64,000 nucleotides of DNA, taken from Ornithodoros turicata. Lineage: Eukaryota; Arthropoda; Arachnida; Ixodida; Argasidae. Location: NCBI RefSeq assembly GCF_037126465.1, contig NW_026999401.1, positions 394,501-458,500 of the forward strand, read 5' to 3'. Made by a program: the position numbers and the translations under genes. Under the pieces are notes generated by a model. That model did not search any database. It had not been told where the DNA came from and saw only the letters and a list, made by a program, of their open reading frames with translations. Position 1 is the first letter of the stretch. Every line of letters begins with the position of its first letter. Shown in pieces: positions 33,590-43,835 of this stretch.

Positions 33590-33823
33590 TGTACATGAAC
33601 TCTGCAGCAGAGAGGTTGCATTTGTATGGCTTCACACCCATGGAGGCCTTCTTGTTACACTGCATGTTTGTACTGTGCCTCAGGTCTGGAGAACAGAGAA
33701 TGCTCTTTTATGGTATCTCACCTTAGGGTGCCTGCTGGTGATATGCTGCAGGACAGAGACCGCACTTGTATCACATTACAAGTTTGGGTTCTGGATGAAC
33801 ACTGCAGGACAGAGGTTGCAATT
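33590..33823 (-). pseudogene. Decayed zinc fingers downstream of the copy A array
   Basis: Minus-strand sequence after the stop at 33824 still shows finger-like phrases such as ATSVLQC (from CNLCPAVF-type fingers in a shifted frame), with repeated TCTGTCCTGCAG. It corresponds to 40490-40810 in copy B. The ancestral array was therefore longer at its 3' end. Confidence 0.45.
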
Positions 33824-35689
33824 TTATGCCTGTTCACCCGTGTGTGTCGCCTTGTGACGTGAAAAGGTTCTGCGCTGTCTGAACTCTGCGTGGCAGACAT
33901 CACACTTGTATGGCTTCTCGCCCGTGTGTGTCCGCTTGTGATGCCATAACTGCCCGCTCTGACTGAACTTCGCGGGGCAGACATTGCACTTGTATGGCTT
34001 CTCACCCGTGTGTGTCCGCTTGTGCTGCTGTAAGGTCCCGCTCTGGCGGAACTCTGCGTGGCAGACATCGCACTTGTATGGCTTCTCGCCAGTATGTGTC
34101 CGCATGTGCTCCTGTAGGTCCGCGCCCCTGCTGAACTCTGCAGGGCAGACATCACACTTGTATGGCTTCTCGCCCGTGTGTGTCCGCTTGTGATGCCATA
34201 ACTGTCCGCTCTGCCTGAACTTCGCAGGGCAGACATTGCACTTGTATGGCTTCTCACCCGTGTGTGTCCGCTTGTGCTGCTGTAGGGTCCCGCTCTGGCG
34301 GAACTCTGCGTGGCAGACATCGCACTTGTATGGCTTCTCGCCCGTGTGTGTCCGTTTGTGATGCCATAACTGTCCGCTCTGCCTGAACTTCGCAGGGCAG
34401 ACATTGCACTTGTATGGCTTCTCACCCGTGTGTGTCCGCTTGTGCTGCTGTAGGGTCCCGCTCTGGCGGAACTCTGCGTGGCAGACATCGCACTTGTATG
34501 GCTTCTCGCCCGTATGTGTCCGCATGTGCTGCTGTAGGTTCCCACTCAGGCTGAACTCTGCACGGCAGACTTCGCACTTGTATGGCTTCTCACCAGTGTG
34601 TGTCCGCTTGTGGTGTTGCAGTAGCTCACTTCGGCTAAACTCCGCAGGGCAGACATCGCACTTGTATGGCTTCTCACCTGTGTGTGTCCGCTTGTGACGC
34701 TGTAGGGGCCCGCTGTCACTGAAAATCGCAGGGCAGATGTCGCACTTGTATGGCTTCTCGCCCGTGTGTGTTCGCCTGTGCTGCCGTAGGTGCCCGCCCT
34801 GACTGAACTTTGCATGGCAGACATCGCACTTGTATGGCTTCTCACCCGTGTGTGTCCGCTTGTGCTGCTGTAGGGTCCCGCTCTGGCGGAACTCTGCGTG
34901 GCAGACATCGCACTTGTATGGCTTCTCGCCCGTATGTGTCCGCATGTGCTGCTGTAGGTTCCCACTCAGGCTGAACTCTGCACGGCAGACTTCGCACTTG
35001 TATGGCTTCTCACCAGTGTGTGTCCGCTTGTGGTGTTGCAGTAGCTCACTTCGGCTAAACTCCGCAGGGCAGACATCGCACTTGTATGGCTTCTCACCTG
35101 TGTGTGTCCGCTTGTGACGCTGTAGGGGCCCGCTGTCACTGAAAATCGCAGGGCAGATGTCGCACTTGTATGGCTTCTCGCCCGTGTGTGTTCGCTTGTG
35201 CTGCCGTAGGTGCCCGCCCTGACTGAACTTTGCATGGCAGACATCGCACTTGTATGGCTTCTCACCTGTGTGTGTTCGCTTGTGCTGCTGCAGGCGAGCA
35301 CTCCGGCTGAACTCCGCAGAGCAGACATCGCACTTGTATGGTTTCTTGCATGAATCTGTCCCCTTGTGCTGCTGTGTGTTCCTGCTCAGGCTGAACTCTG
35401 CAGGGCAGACATCGCTCTTGCCAGTATGCGTCGCCACTTGGTCCTCCCCACTTCTCGACCACGAGAATGCAGAGGGGTAGATGTTGCAACCAGAACCCTT
35501 CTCTCCCATCTGAACACCTGTTGGAAGAGCAGTGGAACACATTTCAGACTCATTTTGACAGTGTGCAAACATGTGGCATTTGAGTCTGGCTTTTGACATG
35601 CATGCAAGTGGACATGGCCTGCTCTGGTCTCGATGTTGCTCAGCGGGATGGTCATTTATAGGCACAGCGAATACTGCAATCCATGGCAT
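33824..35689 (-). CDS. C2H2 zinc-finger protein, 18-19 fingers (copy A)
   Basis: A 621-codon frame. After a poorly conserved N-terminus (about 90 residues) there is one degenerate finger (first Cys is Ser) and then 18 canonical C2H2 fingers. Each is 28 residues with the YKCDVC start and HTGEKP linker, ending THTGEQA. Such arrays bind DNA, one finger per about three bases. Helix positions -1,2,3,6 vary between fingers (for example Q,G,T,Q in SGTLQQ fingers and D,G,P,R in DSGPLQR), so the array encodes a specific long site. Fingers 3-7 are duplicated as 8-12 with nearly identical DNA. The homologous copy B has upstream coding sequence with a splice acceptor that is missing here. The first codons instead come from a TTAA MITE. 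Expression is unproven; it may be a new gene or an open pseudogene. Confidence 0.75.
   Translation of the reverse strand: MPWIAVFAVPINDHPAEQHRDQSRPCPLACMSKARLKCHMFAHCQNESEMCSTALPTGVQMGEKGSGCNIYPSAFSWSRSGEDQVATHTGKSDVCPAEFSLSRNTQQHKGTDSCKKPYKCDVCSAEFSRSARLQQHKRTHTGEKPYKCDVCHAKFSQGGHLRQHKRTHTGEKPYKCDICPAIFSDSGPLQRHKRTHTGEKPYKCDVCPAEFSRSELLQHHKRTHTGEKPYKCEVCRAEFSLSGNLQQHMRTHTGEKPYKCDVCHAEFRQSGTLQQHKRTHTGEKPYKCDVCHAKFSQGGHLRQHRRTHTGEKPYKCDICPAIFSDSGPLQRHKRTHTGEKPYKCDVCPAEFSRSELLQHHKRTHTGEKPYKCEVCRAEFSLSGNLQQHMRTHTGEKPYKCDVCHAEFRQSGTLQQHKRTHTGEKPYKCNVCPAKFRQSGQLWHHKRTHTGEKPYKCDVCHAEFRQSGTLQQHKRTHTGEKPYKCNVCPAKFRQSGQLWHHKRTHTGEKPYKCDVCPAEFSRGADLQEHMRTHTGEKPYKCDVCHAEFRQSGTLQQHKRTHTGEKPYKCNVCPAKFSQSGQLWHHKRTHTGEKPYKCDVCHAEFRQRRTFSRHKATHTGEQA
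34430..35269 (-). repeat. 420-bp tandem duplication inside the finger array
   Basis: 34430-34849 and 34850-35269 are consecutive copies exactly 5 x 84 bp long. In the 360 bases I compared line by line (34441-34800 against 34861-35220) there is one difference (34776 C against 35196 T). A five-finger block was therefore duplicated recently, in frame. A two-finger (168-bp) unit is also repeated at 34010-34430. Confidence 0.9.
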
Positions 35690-35911
35690 AAGGCAGGGGA
35701 CGTGCAGTCACGTGCTTACGGCTGCCAATGGGAATGGACGCAACTCTCAGCTTTGTGGAGCCCACACTTTGCTCGGGAGTGCGTTCAGGGACTTGTATCT
35801 TGCTATGTACGACACGTAGAAGAGTAACCTTATCTTCAGTATTCCACCATACGGTACAAGGCTCCCATGACATAACCCGTGAACAAAATCCACGAAGGTG
35901 TCCTAACCCCT
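35663..35911. mobile_element. Partial TTAA MITE forming the 5' border of copy A
   Basis: Matches the distal part of the complete MITE at 21292-21707 (shared CACGTGCTTACGGCTGCCAA and the terminal CTAACCCCT next to TTAA at 35912-35915). Its other terminus and about 100-200 bp of interior are missing. The putative start codon of the copy A zinc-finger frame (35687-35689) lies in this part. Confidence 0.65.
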
Positions 35912-36022
35912 TTAATTATTCGCAAATAGGTTGAAGGAGGAAATTGTTGCTGGATGGAACGTTCTGAAATACCAATAACGCCAAATAAGCACACCCTATT
36001 AATGTGCCTTTTTCACTGTGGT

Positions 36023-37410
36023 ATAATGTAAAACCCCCGAGACTAGGGAGTACGAAGAGACACACACAACGCGAAGTCTCAAACGCAGCCGAAAATTTTA
36101 CTTCACGTACGAGAAGTACTATATACACAAACAGGAGGAAGAGAAATAACCAGTTAACGACAAAATAAGAGGTCAGTTCTGGAGAACAAGCGGTCTGCTC
36201 AAGGCCGGACCGAGAATTACGGATGGCTTGCTGACACAGTTCCCACAAGAGGTTATGCAAAGGGTCTCTCTCAAAAGCCTTCTGTGAGGGTCCATTTCGG
36301 AAGCCTCTACAAGTAAGTCAAACCTCGTTACAACGAAACGCGATATAACGAAATTCGCGATAGAGCGAAATAATTTGGATTCCCCGGCAGAGGGCCATAG
36401 AGATCAATGTATTTTAACTCCCGCTACAACGAAACACTTTTTAGCCGCCGCCTCGATACAGCGAAAGAATGCTAAGGTTTATGACCCCAAAGCCGACTTT
36501 AGGGTCATGAAAACAAAGGGCGCAGGCAGCGTCCTGTTCGCGTGGCGAAAGATGGCACGCGCGATTTGGGTCGGGAGGAATCTGGTGCCTACAAAAGGAA
36601 GTCTAAGTCATTGGAAGGTTAGGAATTTTCTTCCGAGGCTTCTCCTTTTCGCGCTTGTTTTGAACTGTCCGGTTGCAGCTAGAGTCACTCTAGTTGCAGC
36701 CAAGTAAAGGGAGCACGAGACGCAAGGCGCCATCGCGCGCGTGGGAAACGCTTCGTTCGCGTGGCGGCGTAAGTGACGAAATCAGCCTAGATGATTCTCT
36801 TGCCGGGGACAAACATGCCGTAGCAACGGAGAGCCTTACGGAAAACGCACTGTCATAGAGGTAGAAGGTTTGCTGGAGATCGCAACACGATATGGAGAAA
36901 GCTGCGGAGGCTTCGGCGGCGTACGAACAATGCGTGACACCCCGTCTTCTAGGCACGACGCAGACGCGTATAACCGGCTATTTCACGCAAGAATAAATAC
37001 CGTAGGTGCACTTTGGCGCTGTATTTGTAGTAGTCATTTTTCACGAAATACTGTTCCGCATCGTAGCGGGAGTTATCGACTCTTATGCACAGCGCGCGCC
37101 CTCGCAAAGGTCGCGATCCGTGACCTTCAATTCGGTACAACGAAATGTTCGATGAAATGAAAGAAATTGCAGTCCCCGTGGGTTTCGTTATATCGAGGTT
37201 CGACTGCAGGTATCTTCGACTGACTTCGGAATGCCTTGAGCAGACAGCTCGTTCTCCCGAACTGACATCCTATTTTGTCCTCAACTGGTTGTCTCTCTTC
37301 CTCCTCTTTGTGTATATATTTCTCATATGTGAAGTAAAATTTTCAGCTGCATTTGAGACTTCGTGTTGTGTCTGTCACTCCGTGTTCCCTAGTCTAGGGG
37401 TTTTACATTA
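36023..37410. mobile_element. Palindromic element with ~190-bp arms, interrupted
   Basis: The left arm starts ATAATGTAAAACCCCCGAGAC and the right arm ends GGGGTTTTACATTAT. Arms 36023-36215 and 37220-37410 are inverted copies with moderate divergence. The centre is occupied by a pogo-like MITE (36316-37206). A related fragment lies at 776-826. Confidence 0.65.
36316..37206. mobile_element. pogo/Tigger-like MITE, TCGAACCTCGATATAACGAA ends
   Basis: The left end is AGTCAAACCTCGTTACAACGAA. The right end is the complement of CAGTCGAACCTCGATATAACGAA, a terminal repeat type common in arthropod pogo-like elements. Further ACAACGAAA and ATATAACGAAAT motifs lie inside the ends. No intact transposase frame. 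The left outermost base is altered, so the TA duplication is not clean. Confidence 0.6.
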
Positions 37411-37975
37411 TGCACCATCTTCACCAGCTCGCTTGCTTCCTAGACATTTTTTTCATTATTTCACTGCGTCCATTTTATCTGTCGCCTTCCCAGTCAGGTA
37501 TCTGTGCAACCAAACATCCTGCATGCTCATTAGCCTATTTTTTACATTTTTTATTGCCCATTTTGGTGTTTTTCAAGGCCTAAATAATAATAACATTTAT
37601 TTCCACTAATTATTTGTGGCGTGAACTGTAAAAAAAAAGTTGCTGTGGTGACTTGACATGGCCACAGCCTCCACGACAATTGGCATTGGTAATGAATATT
37701 AAGTACGAAACGGAAAGCTAGGTACACATACAGCTACATACATAAATTCTTATTAATGGGTTTTCGTGACACTTGCAATGGATTAAATGAACAGTCATTC
37801 AGAATACATGGAAGAATGTAACTGATACTTTACATTGATATAGGTTGTTCGACAACGGTTTGTTTTCCAATGTTGCTGCTTGCGACAGTTATAGTAACAA
37901 GAATGTTCTCTCAAGTCAAAGACAAAGGACATGCTAAGGAATTCCTATGGGGTTGTGTAGTTTATTTTTATTATT
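37411..37975. other. Intergenic, nothing identified
   Basis: AT-rich non-coding sequence between the palindromic element and a LINE fragment. No feature is supported. Confidence 0.3.
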
Positions 37976-37979
37976 TAAA

Positions 37980-39520
37980 GTAGTTTATATCGGTATAAAT
38001 TATGTATTTTTCAACAGACCATATTTCTCAAAAAGCCCTACGGTGGCGTTATAAGGAAGACAATCAAGAATACGAGTAACTTTTTTCCAAACAATAATAA
38101 ACAACTTGTCAAAATTTGAGCGAGCGATAGTGCCCCACACCAAAAAGCAGTAGCTGAAATGTCAATAAATCAATGCATAATAAAGGAACATAATAAAAGA
38201 CTTATAGTCATATATGCGTCCTGTAATCTGTACAGATAGCTATAAAAATCCGAGCTGTCTTGGATTAACATAATTGGCATGTATTGTTCCCAAGTCATGT
38301 TTGAGGAAAGGATTACACCATATATACATCATGATTGATCATGAGGTTCTGTGTCGTGTTTTTATTTTTTTATTTTTTGGGGGTTATTTTTGGTGGAGAA
38401 AACAACTTCTTTTGTTTTGCTACCGTTTATCTTCGATTTATCTTCGAACAGTTCGAATCGGCAAAGGATTTTGCTACCTGGAGCTCTCCATATCTGCTGT
38501 ATCAACTGATGGTCAGGATCTAGACCGGTGAACAACAGACCGGGTATCTTCAGCGTAGATAATGAAATCAGCATCATTTCCTTCTTAGTACAATATCGTT
38601 GACGTAGATGGAATAAAAAAGAGGGCCTAAGAGACTTCCTCGTGGTATCTTAGTAAGAGAGGAAGAGTAACCATTAACAACACCCTTCCGGTAACGGCTT
38701 TAATAGATATTGCCACGTGTCATCTTTGGGGCGACCACACAGAACGGCAACGTCAGGCAACGAGGCGTTGAACGATGGGCTGAAATCCACAACATGCCGC
38801 TCTGATTGGAGAGCAATCCTTCCAGGAGCATCTGTTCCTTCGCTCGCATCAATCTCGGGGACGGGCCGACGATCTTGGAGAAGCTCCTGTATTTCCTCCT
38901 CTCCGCCGACGCGTGTTTTCTACAATGTTCGCCGCTGTGTATAAAAGCTTGTGAGCTCCCAGTCGGAACATTCTTGACCTTGGTTCTGTTTGAAAGCTAC
39001 AGCTCTTGTGAGGTAGGCAGCTAAGCAGCTGAATAAACCGTTCGCCGATTATTCGCCGTCTCGCTCATCTGTTCCCCATTCGTGACAATATAACGTGACT
39101 AATGAAAATGCAGTGCGCCGAATTCCGTACCATGATACTATTTTACACGTAATACACTATTTTGTGCGGCGTAGAGTCAAACGTCTTGCTGAAACCAATG
39201 AACATGCACAAGGTCAGCAGCCGATTTTCAATGTTCTTATCTGTACACGGTAAGCAAGCTCAGTTGAACTGTGTTGTCAAAAACAAAACTGCCTTTCGGA
39301 GAGGAGGTCATATTCTTTAAAAATAGGCGGCAAGTCATTTATAAATTACGCGTTCAAAGCCCTCGAAAAAGACCGGCAACACTGAAGTCGGACGCTAATA
39401 AAATGGACAGTTTCTCTCACCGCTTTTGCATATCATAATAACCTTGGCTACTTTCATACTCTTGGGCCAAATTGCCTGTACATACACAAATGCCTGCCTG
39501 CTTCCATCGTTTCTGGTGCC
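37980..39520 (-). pseudogene. LINE reverse-transcriptase remnant split by a solo LTR
   Basis: Read on the minus strand from 39520 downwards, frames resemble a Jockey/CR1-type RT. The parts are an AKVIMICKSGE-like start, an SVLPVFFEGFER-like block, then after the LTR a PRGSLLGPLFF-like block with a decayed YADD region at about 38560, and finally the thumb region near 38000-38180 (FLVWGTIARSNFDKL). Many stops and shifts make it dead. The solo LTR at 38711-39087 divides it. Confidence 0.55.
38711..39087 (+). mobile_element. Solo LTR, 377 bp, ATAT target duplication
   Basis: Starts TGCCACG and ends CGTGACA. Flanked by ATAT (38707-38710 and 39088-39091). It carries TATAAAAG at about 38941 and AATAAA at 39031, the expected promoter then polyadenylation order for a plus-oriented LTR. 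No internal region remains. Confidence 0.75.
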
Positions 39521-39636
39521 TGAATTTCTGGACCGTAGATATCATTCTCAATTAGGGATGAATGTGGTAACATCAAGTTTGTAAAGTAGTTGTTCTAGTG
39601 GTAGTAGTGCAGAACGAGGCCATTCCTTCTTGCAGT

Positions 39637-41812
39637 GTTATTACTAAGGTTGACTGGAGCTTCTAGTAGTTGCAGTCTCCAGACAACCCTCTTGGTTGAA
39701 AAAAAAAGAAAAAAAAAAACGTTCTCGAGACTGAGGTCACAACCTTTAATCTCTCATACCATACACGATTGTCTTTCCGTGATTTCTCCCGAGATGTCAC
39801 TCACAAATTGTTACAAATTATAACGTATTCCAAAACACATGCTTGTAACACAAAAGGTAACCATGGGGATTCTTCTTACAAGTTGTCACGTCTTGTAGAG
39901 ATATTTTTTTTATTTCATTGGGTTGATTTATTCGTTTATGTTATCAGCTGAGGAGATGCAAGAAGTAAAGGAAGCACTCATCGTCATAATAAACAGGAAT
40001 AAATAGAAAGGAATAAAAGGCAAAGGAATAAAGAAAGGAACACAGAGGCAAAAGCGAAACAATACAATGCATGTTGTTCGTGGAAGTAAACCTTGGTTGG
40101 TAGTTCAGAGCCACTGTATGGGTGCCCCTTCAATGTTTTTTTTTGTTTGTTTACGTTTCACATGTGTCACCACCCAACCCAGCTCTTTTTACCCTCTCCC
40201 TGTTCACGAGCGCGAGCTTCAAAATGTCCAACACGAGTAAAATACGGCGGAATACAGACCGCATCGGTACAGAATTCCCCTATCTGTGCATTAGCATGTG
40301 CTTCTTCAGGTGTCTGCATCAAGGACATGCGACAGCCCAGGACTGGTGCACTTTCACGTGTACACGGCCTCTAAGCACTCCTCTGGTTGCTATTCCAAGT
40401 GTGTCCTGGCTACATGTTAAGCCACAGGTTTGTTCCTCTGGTTGAGCTAGCTCTAGCAGCTCCATCTCTAACTGTGTATGTTCCTGCTCTACACGAACTC
40501 TGCAGTACAGAGGTTGCACTCGTATGTCTTCACACCCATGTAGGTCTTCTTGTTACACTGCAGGTTTGTGCTGTGCCCCAGGTCAGCAGAATAGAGAATG
40601 CTCATTTATGGCTTCTCACCTCATGGTGTCTGCTAGCGATATTCTGCAGGACAGAGACCACACTTGCATCACACTGCAAGTTTGGGTTTTGGATCAACAT
40701 TGCAGGACAGAGGTTGCAAGTTTATGACAGCTCACCTGTATGGTTTCACTTGTGATGTGACAAGGCTGCAGGCTGTCTGAACACTGCAGGACAGAGACGG
40801 CACTTTTATAGAATCTAGTCCGTGTGTGTCCACTTGTGCTGCTCTAGGTTCCCGCCCCTGCTGAACTCCGCAGGGCAGACATCGCATTTGTATGGCTTCT
40901 CGCCCGTGTGTGTCTGCCTGTGAACCCGTAGGTGCCCGCTCTGACTGAACTTCGCAGGGCAAACATTGCACTTGTATGGCTTCTCACCCGTGTGTGTCCG
41001 CTTGTGCTGCTGTAGGATCACGCTCTGGCTGAACTCTACGCAGCATACATTGCACTTGTATGGTTTCTCGCCCGTGTGTGTCCGCTTGTGCCGCTGTAGG
41101 TTCCCGCGCTTGCTGAACTCTGCAGGGCAGACATCGCACTTGTGTGGCTTTTCACCCGTGTGTGCTCGCTTGTGCTGCTGTAGGTACCAACTGCGGCTGA
41201 ACTCTGCAGGGCAGACATCGCACTTGTATGGCTTCTCACCCGTGTGTGCCCGCTTGTGCTGCTGTAAGTGCCAACTGCGGCTGAACTTCGCAAGGCAGAC
41301 ATCACACTTATACGGCTTCTCACCCGTGTGTGTCCGCTTGTGCTGCTGTAGGATCCCGCTCTGGCTGAACTCTACGTGGCAGACATCACACTTGTATGGT
41401 TTCTCGCCCGTGTGTGCCCGCTTGTGCCGCTGTACGTACCAACTGCGGCTGAACTTTGCAGGGCAGACATCACACTTGTATGGTTTCTCGCACGAATCTG
41501 TCTGCTTTTGCTGCTGTGTGTTCCCGCTCAGGCTGAACTCTGCAGGGCAGACATCACTCTTGTATGGCCTCTTGTCAGTATGGTTGGCCACATGGTTCTC
41601 ATCACTTCCAGACCTCCACAATGCAGCGGGATAGATGTTGCATCCAGAACCCTTCTCTCCCACCTGAACATCTGTTGGAAGAGCAGTGGAACACTTTTCA
41701 GACTCATTGTGACAGTGTGCAAACATGTGGCATTCGAGGCGGGCTCTCAACATGCATGCAAGTGCAGATTGCTTGGCTCTGGTCTCTATGTTGCCCAGCA
41801 TGTCGATCGTTC
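39637..41812 (-). repeat. Segmental duplication, copy B
   Basis: Direct duplicate of 31926-35662, without the MITE at 32459-33282 and with fewer zinc fingers. Homology covers the non-coding 3' flank (39637-40450), decayed fingers and the coding fingers. Confidence 0.8.
40490..40814 (-). pseudogene. Decayed zinc fingers after the copy B stop
   Basis: Directly after the TAG stop the same frame continues with a broken finger: KCRLCPAVF followed by HHK, a stop and NHTGE. Other CNLCPA-like remnants follow in shifted frames. The array was once longer and was cut by a nonsense change at its ninth finger linker. Confidence 0.6.
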
Positions 41813-41966
41813 ATAATCACTAGTGCAGTGTCGTCGAGCTGCAGTTCAACTGTTGCTGTGCTGATCTTAAACTGTGCACTTGAAGAAGCGCAACCAGAGT
41901 ATTCTTGATCAGAAGTGCCTCTAGGCTTGTCCTTAACATTGATCATATCAGTGCTGTCTCTTTGGC
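40815..41966 (-). CDS. C2H2 zinc-finger terminal exon (copy B), frame broken once
   Basis: A likely terminal exon. An acceptor (GAAATTACAG, ending at 41967) opens a phase-1 frame of about 66 residues (QRDSTDMINVKDKP through QHRDQSQ). The fingers follow in a frame shifted by one base. The finger frame itself is open from an internal ATG at 41801 for 328 residues: about 80 N-terminal residues, two degenerate fingers, then eight canonical C2H2 fingers with TGEKP linkers, ending THTD at a stop. In copy A the equivalent junction is one base shorter and stays in frame, so copy B probably gained a base near 41775. It may be a pseudogene or may use the internal ATG. Predicted role: sequence-specific nuclear DNA binding. 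Confidence 0.65.
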
Positions 41967-42561
41967 CTGTAATTTCACAAATCGGACATTACGAGGGCAT
42001 ACAAGACAAAGAGTATCTCTGATTCTGGATTTTTGAAAAACTAGGTGGCACCACATTCACAAGGCCTTGTCGTGCCGTTTGCCTTCCAACTGCACAAATA
42101 ATCGCCGTTATGCACGACTGAGATCAAAAGCTCGAATCAGCTCGCAACACGCTACGGTATTTGCCAAGAAGTGAAGTGTAGGACTCTCGGATAGAACAGC
42201 CTGAGCTCAGTTCGAGACAGTCACAGCATTTTGTTTCTTTTCTTTTTTTGTATGAGTATATTTGTTAATTTTTGCTTCAGTGTCATATAACTAGGTTATG
42301 CTTATTTCGGTACGGTTATATCTCCGCCATCATGTGACTGTGAACGTGCAGGAAGGGCTTCCAGGCCATTATGCTAATTTGGCACAGCTCAGCCATTCCA
42401 GCCAAAACTAGCCAACGATGTACTAGCTCTGCCCTTTCGAGTAGACTGAAAAAAAAAAATCGTTCGTATTTCTTTACTGGCGTGCATGCAGAACATAAGC
42501 TCTCATTGTTTCCACCCTCGCCGTAGCTTCGGCTCATACACATATCAAAGTTTGGGTATGG
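41967..42561. other. Presumed intron sequence
   Basis: No feature seen between the zinc-finger exon and the Gypsy element except T-rich and A-rich tracts (42234-42250, 42449-42460). It lies within the proposed intron of the minus-strand gene. Confidence 0.35.
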
Positions 42562-42565
42562 ATAT

Positions 42566-42683
42566 TGTGAGGCAGAATCATCGCCATGACCATCACTGCA
42601 TCTTAGCGCGAGTTGCAACCACCCGCATTCATTCTTCCTGCCCTCATTAAACGGCTCTTCTCTCGCCCTTTCGCTATCTCACA
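42566..42683 (+). repeat. 5' LTR of the Gypsy element
   Basis: 118 bp, identical to 47672-47789. It contains CATTAAACGG, the only AATAAA-like polyadenylation signal I see, and no obvious TATA box. This is short for an LTR but within the range of compact Ty3/Gypsy lineages. Confidence 0.95.
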
Positions 42684-42797
42684 TTTGGTGGAGGTGCGAC
42701 TTCGAGATCCCGACTCTCCTGACTACGCATTCCCCAATTCCCGTTGCCTTTTTCTACCTGTACGCTGGAGCTGCGCTCCGGACGTTCCCTTTTGTCT

Positions 42798-43835
42798 ATG
42801 GCTTCCCCCAATGTTGCAACCGGCGACGCCGAAACGGCGCCTGCGAGGCCGCCTCAACCTCCAGCAGCACGTCAACGAGACCCGCCCATATTTTCCGGCA
42901 CCGGTACGTCCGATATTGACGACTGGTTGGCTGGCTACGAAAGGGTGAGCAAATTTAATGCCTGGGATGACAGTTGCAAGCTCACCAATGTGGCGTTTTA
43001 CCTGACGGACCTTGCGAAAACTTGGTTTATCAATCATGAAACGGAAATCAACTCCTGGTCAGTATTCCGCTCGCGTGCTGTTGATTTGTTTGGACGACCT
43101 GGACTCCGGAAAGCCGACGCCGAGCACAGGCTGACCCAGAGGACACAATTGCCCGACGAGACCTTTACTTCTTACATTGAAGACATCCTGTCCCTGTGCA
43201 ACCGTGCAGATCCGACGATGTCAGAAGAGGCCAAGATCAAGCACATCCTGAAAGGGATCGCGCCGGATGCATTTCATCTGCTTGTAGTAAGGTCACCCTC
43301 AACTGTTCAGGATGTTGTTGCTGCATGCCAGCAACTTCACGATGCAAAAAATTTGAGAATTCCTTCCCAGTCGCTGCCGTTTGCTTCAGCCATTACTTTA
43401 GACACATCGGATAGTGAAGCTGTACGGGCACTTGTTAGACAGATTCTAAGGGAAGAACTAGCCCGGCTGAGCTCAACGTGCAAAGTGTCTTCACCCTCTC
43501 CTGATAGTCTGCATGCGCTTGTGCAACAGGAAGTGTCCGCCGCGCTCTGCGCGGTCTCAGTAACGCCCAGGCAGGACTTTGTAACAGCGCCAACCAGTGC
43601 GGACGTGACTCACACACGCCCGTTCCACCCCCTCCAGCCGATGCATCGCACATATGCCGACGTGGTTCGCACAGTTCCTGCACATAACGTTCCAGCGCCT
43701 CCAGCATCGGACTACGAAGCCGTCGCCCCTGTAACGGCTCTATATCCTCAGAGAAGCCCTTACGTACTCCGTCGAGAGCAGCCGTATTTGCCCCCGCGCC
43801 GAGAATCGCGTACGTGTTTCTACTGCGGCATCTGA
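42798..43835 (+). CDS. gag: Gypsy gag, interrupted by a stop in the zinc knuckle
   Basis: Capsid-like protein of the retrotransposon. From ATG 42798 there are 345 codons. Residues 30-180 have the capsid signature of Ty3/Gypsy gag (WLAGYERV, AKTWFINH, FTSYIEDIL, LKGIAPDAF). A Q/P/R-rich linker follows. The first half of a CCHC zinc knuckle (CFYCG, residues 340-344) then runs into TGA at 43833-43835. The downstream sequence stays open in the same frame to a stop at 44094-44096. It begins with the remaining His and Cys of the knuckle and continues as an arginine/serine-rich tail. One nonsense change, plausibly CGA to TGA, is the simplest explanation; stop readthrough is possible but unsupported. 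This probably leaves the copy unable to make full-length Gag. Confidence 0.85.
   Translation: MASPNVATGDAETAPARPPQPPAARQRDPPIFSGTGTSDIDDWLAGYERVSKFNAWDDSCKLTNVAFYLTDLAKTWFINHETEINSWSVFRSRAVDLFGRPGLRKADAEHRLTQRTQLPDETFTSYIEDILSLCNRADPTMSEEAKIKHILKGIAPDAFHLLVVRSPSTVQDVVAACQQLHDAKNLRIPSQSLPFASAITLDTSDSEAVRALVRQILREELARLSSTCKVSSPSPDSLHALVQQEVSAALCAVSVTPRQDFVTAPTSADVTHTRPFHPLQPMHRTYADVVRTVPAHNVPAPPASDYEAVAPVTALYPQRSPYVLRREQPYLPPRRESRTCFYCGI

Larger units (their letters stand above)
31926..35662 (-). repeat. Segmental duplication, copy A
   Basis: Direct duplicate of 39637-41812. The match starts at TGTTATTACTAAGGTTGAC and runs through the 3' flank, decayed fingers and zinc-finger coding exon. Copy A is longer because it has a private MITE (32459-33282) and an expanded finger array. 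Similarity stops at 35662, where MITE-derived sequence begins. Confidence 0.8.

Noticed and set aside
33718..35328. Long open frames in other frames and on the opposite strand across both zinc-finger arrays (also 40966-41634)
   Set aside because: The 84-bp repeat unit is a multiple of three, so any frame lacking a stop in one unit stays open along the array. These have no domain, only repeated shadow peptides.
42744..42797. A gag start at TTG 42744
   Set aside because: It is a non-ATG codon; the first ATG in frame at 42798 is the sensible start.
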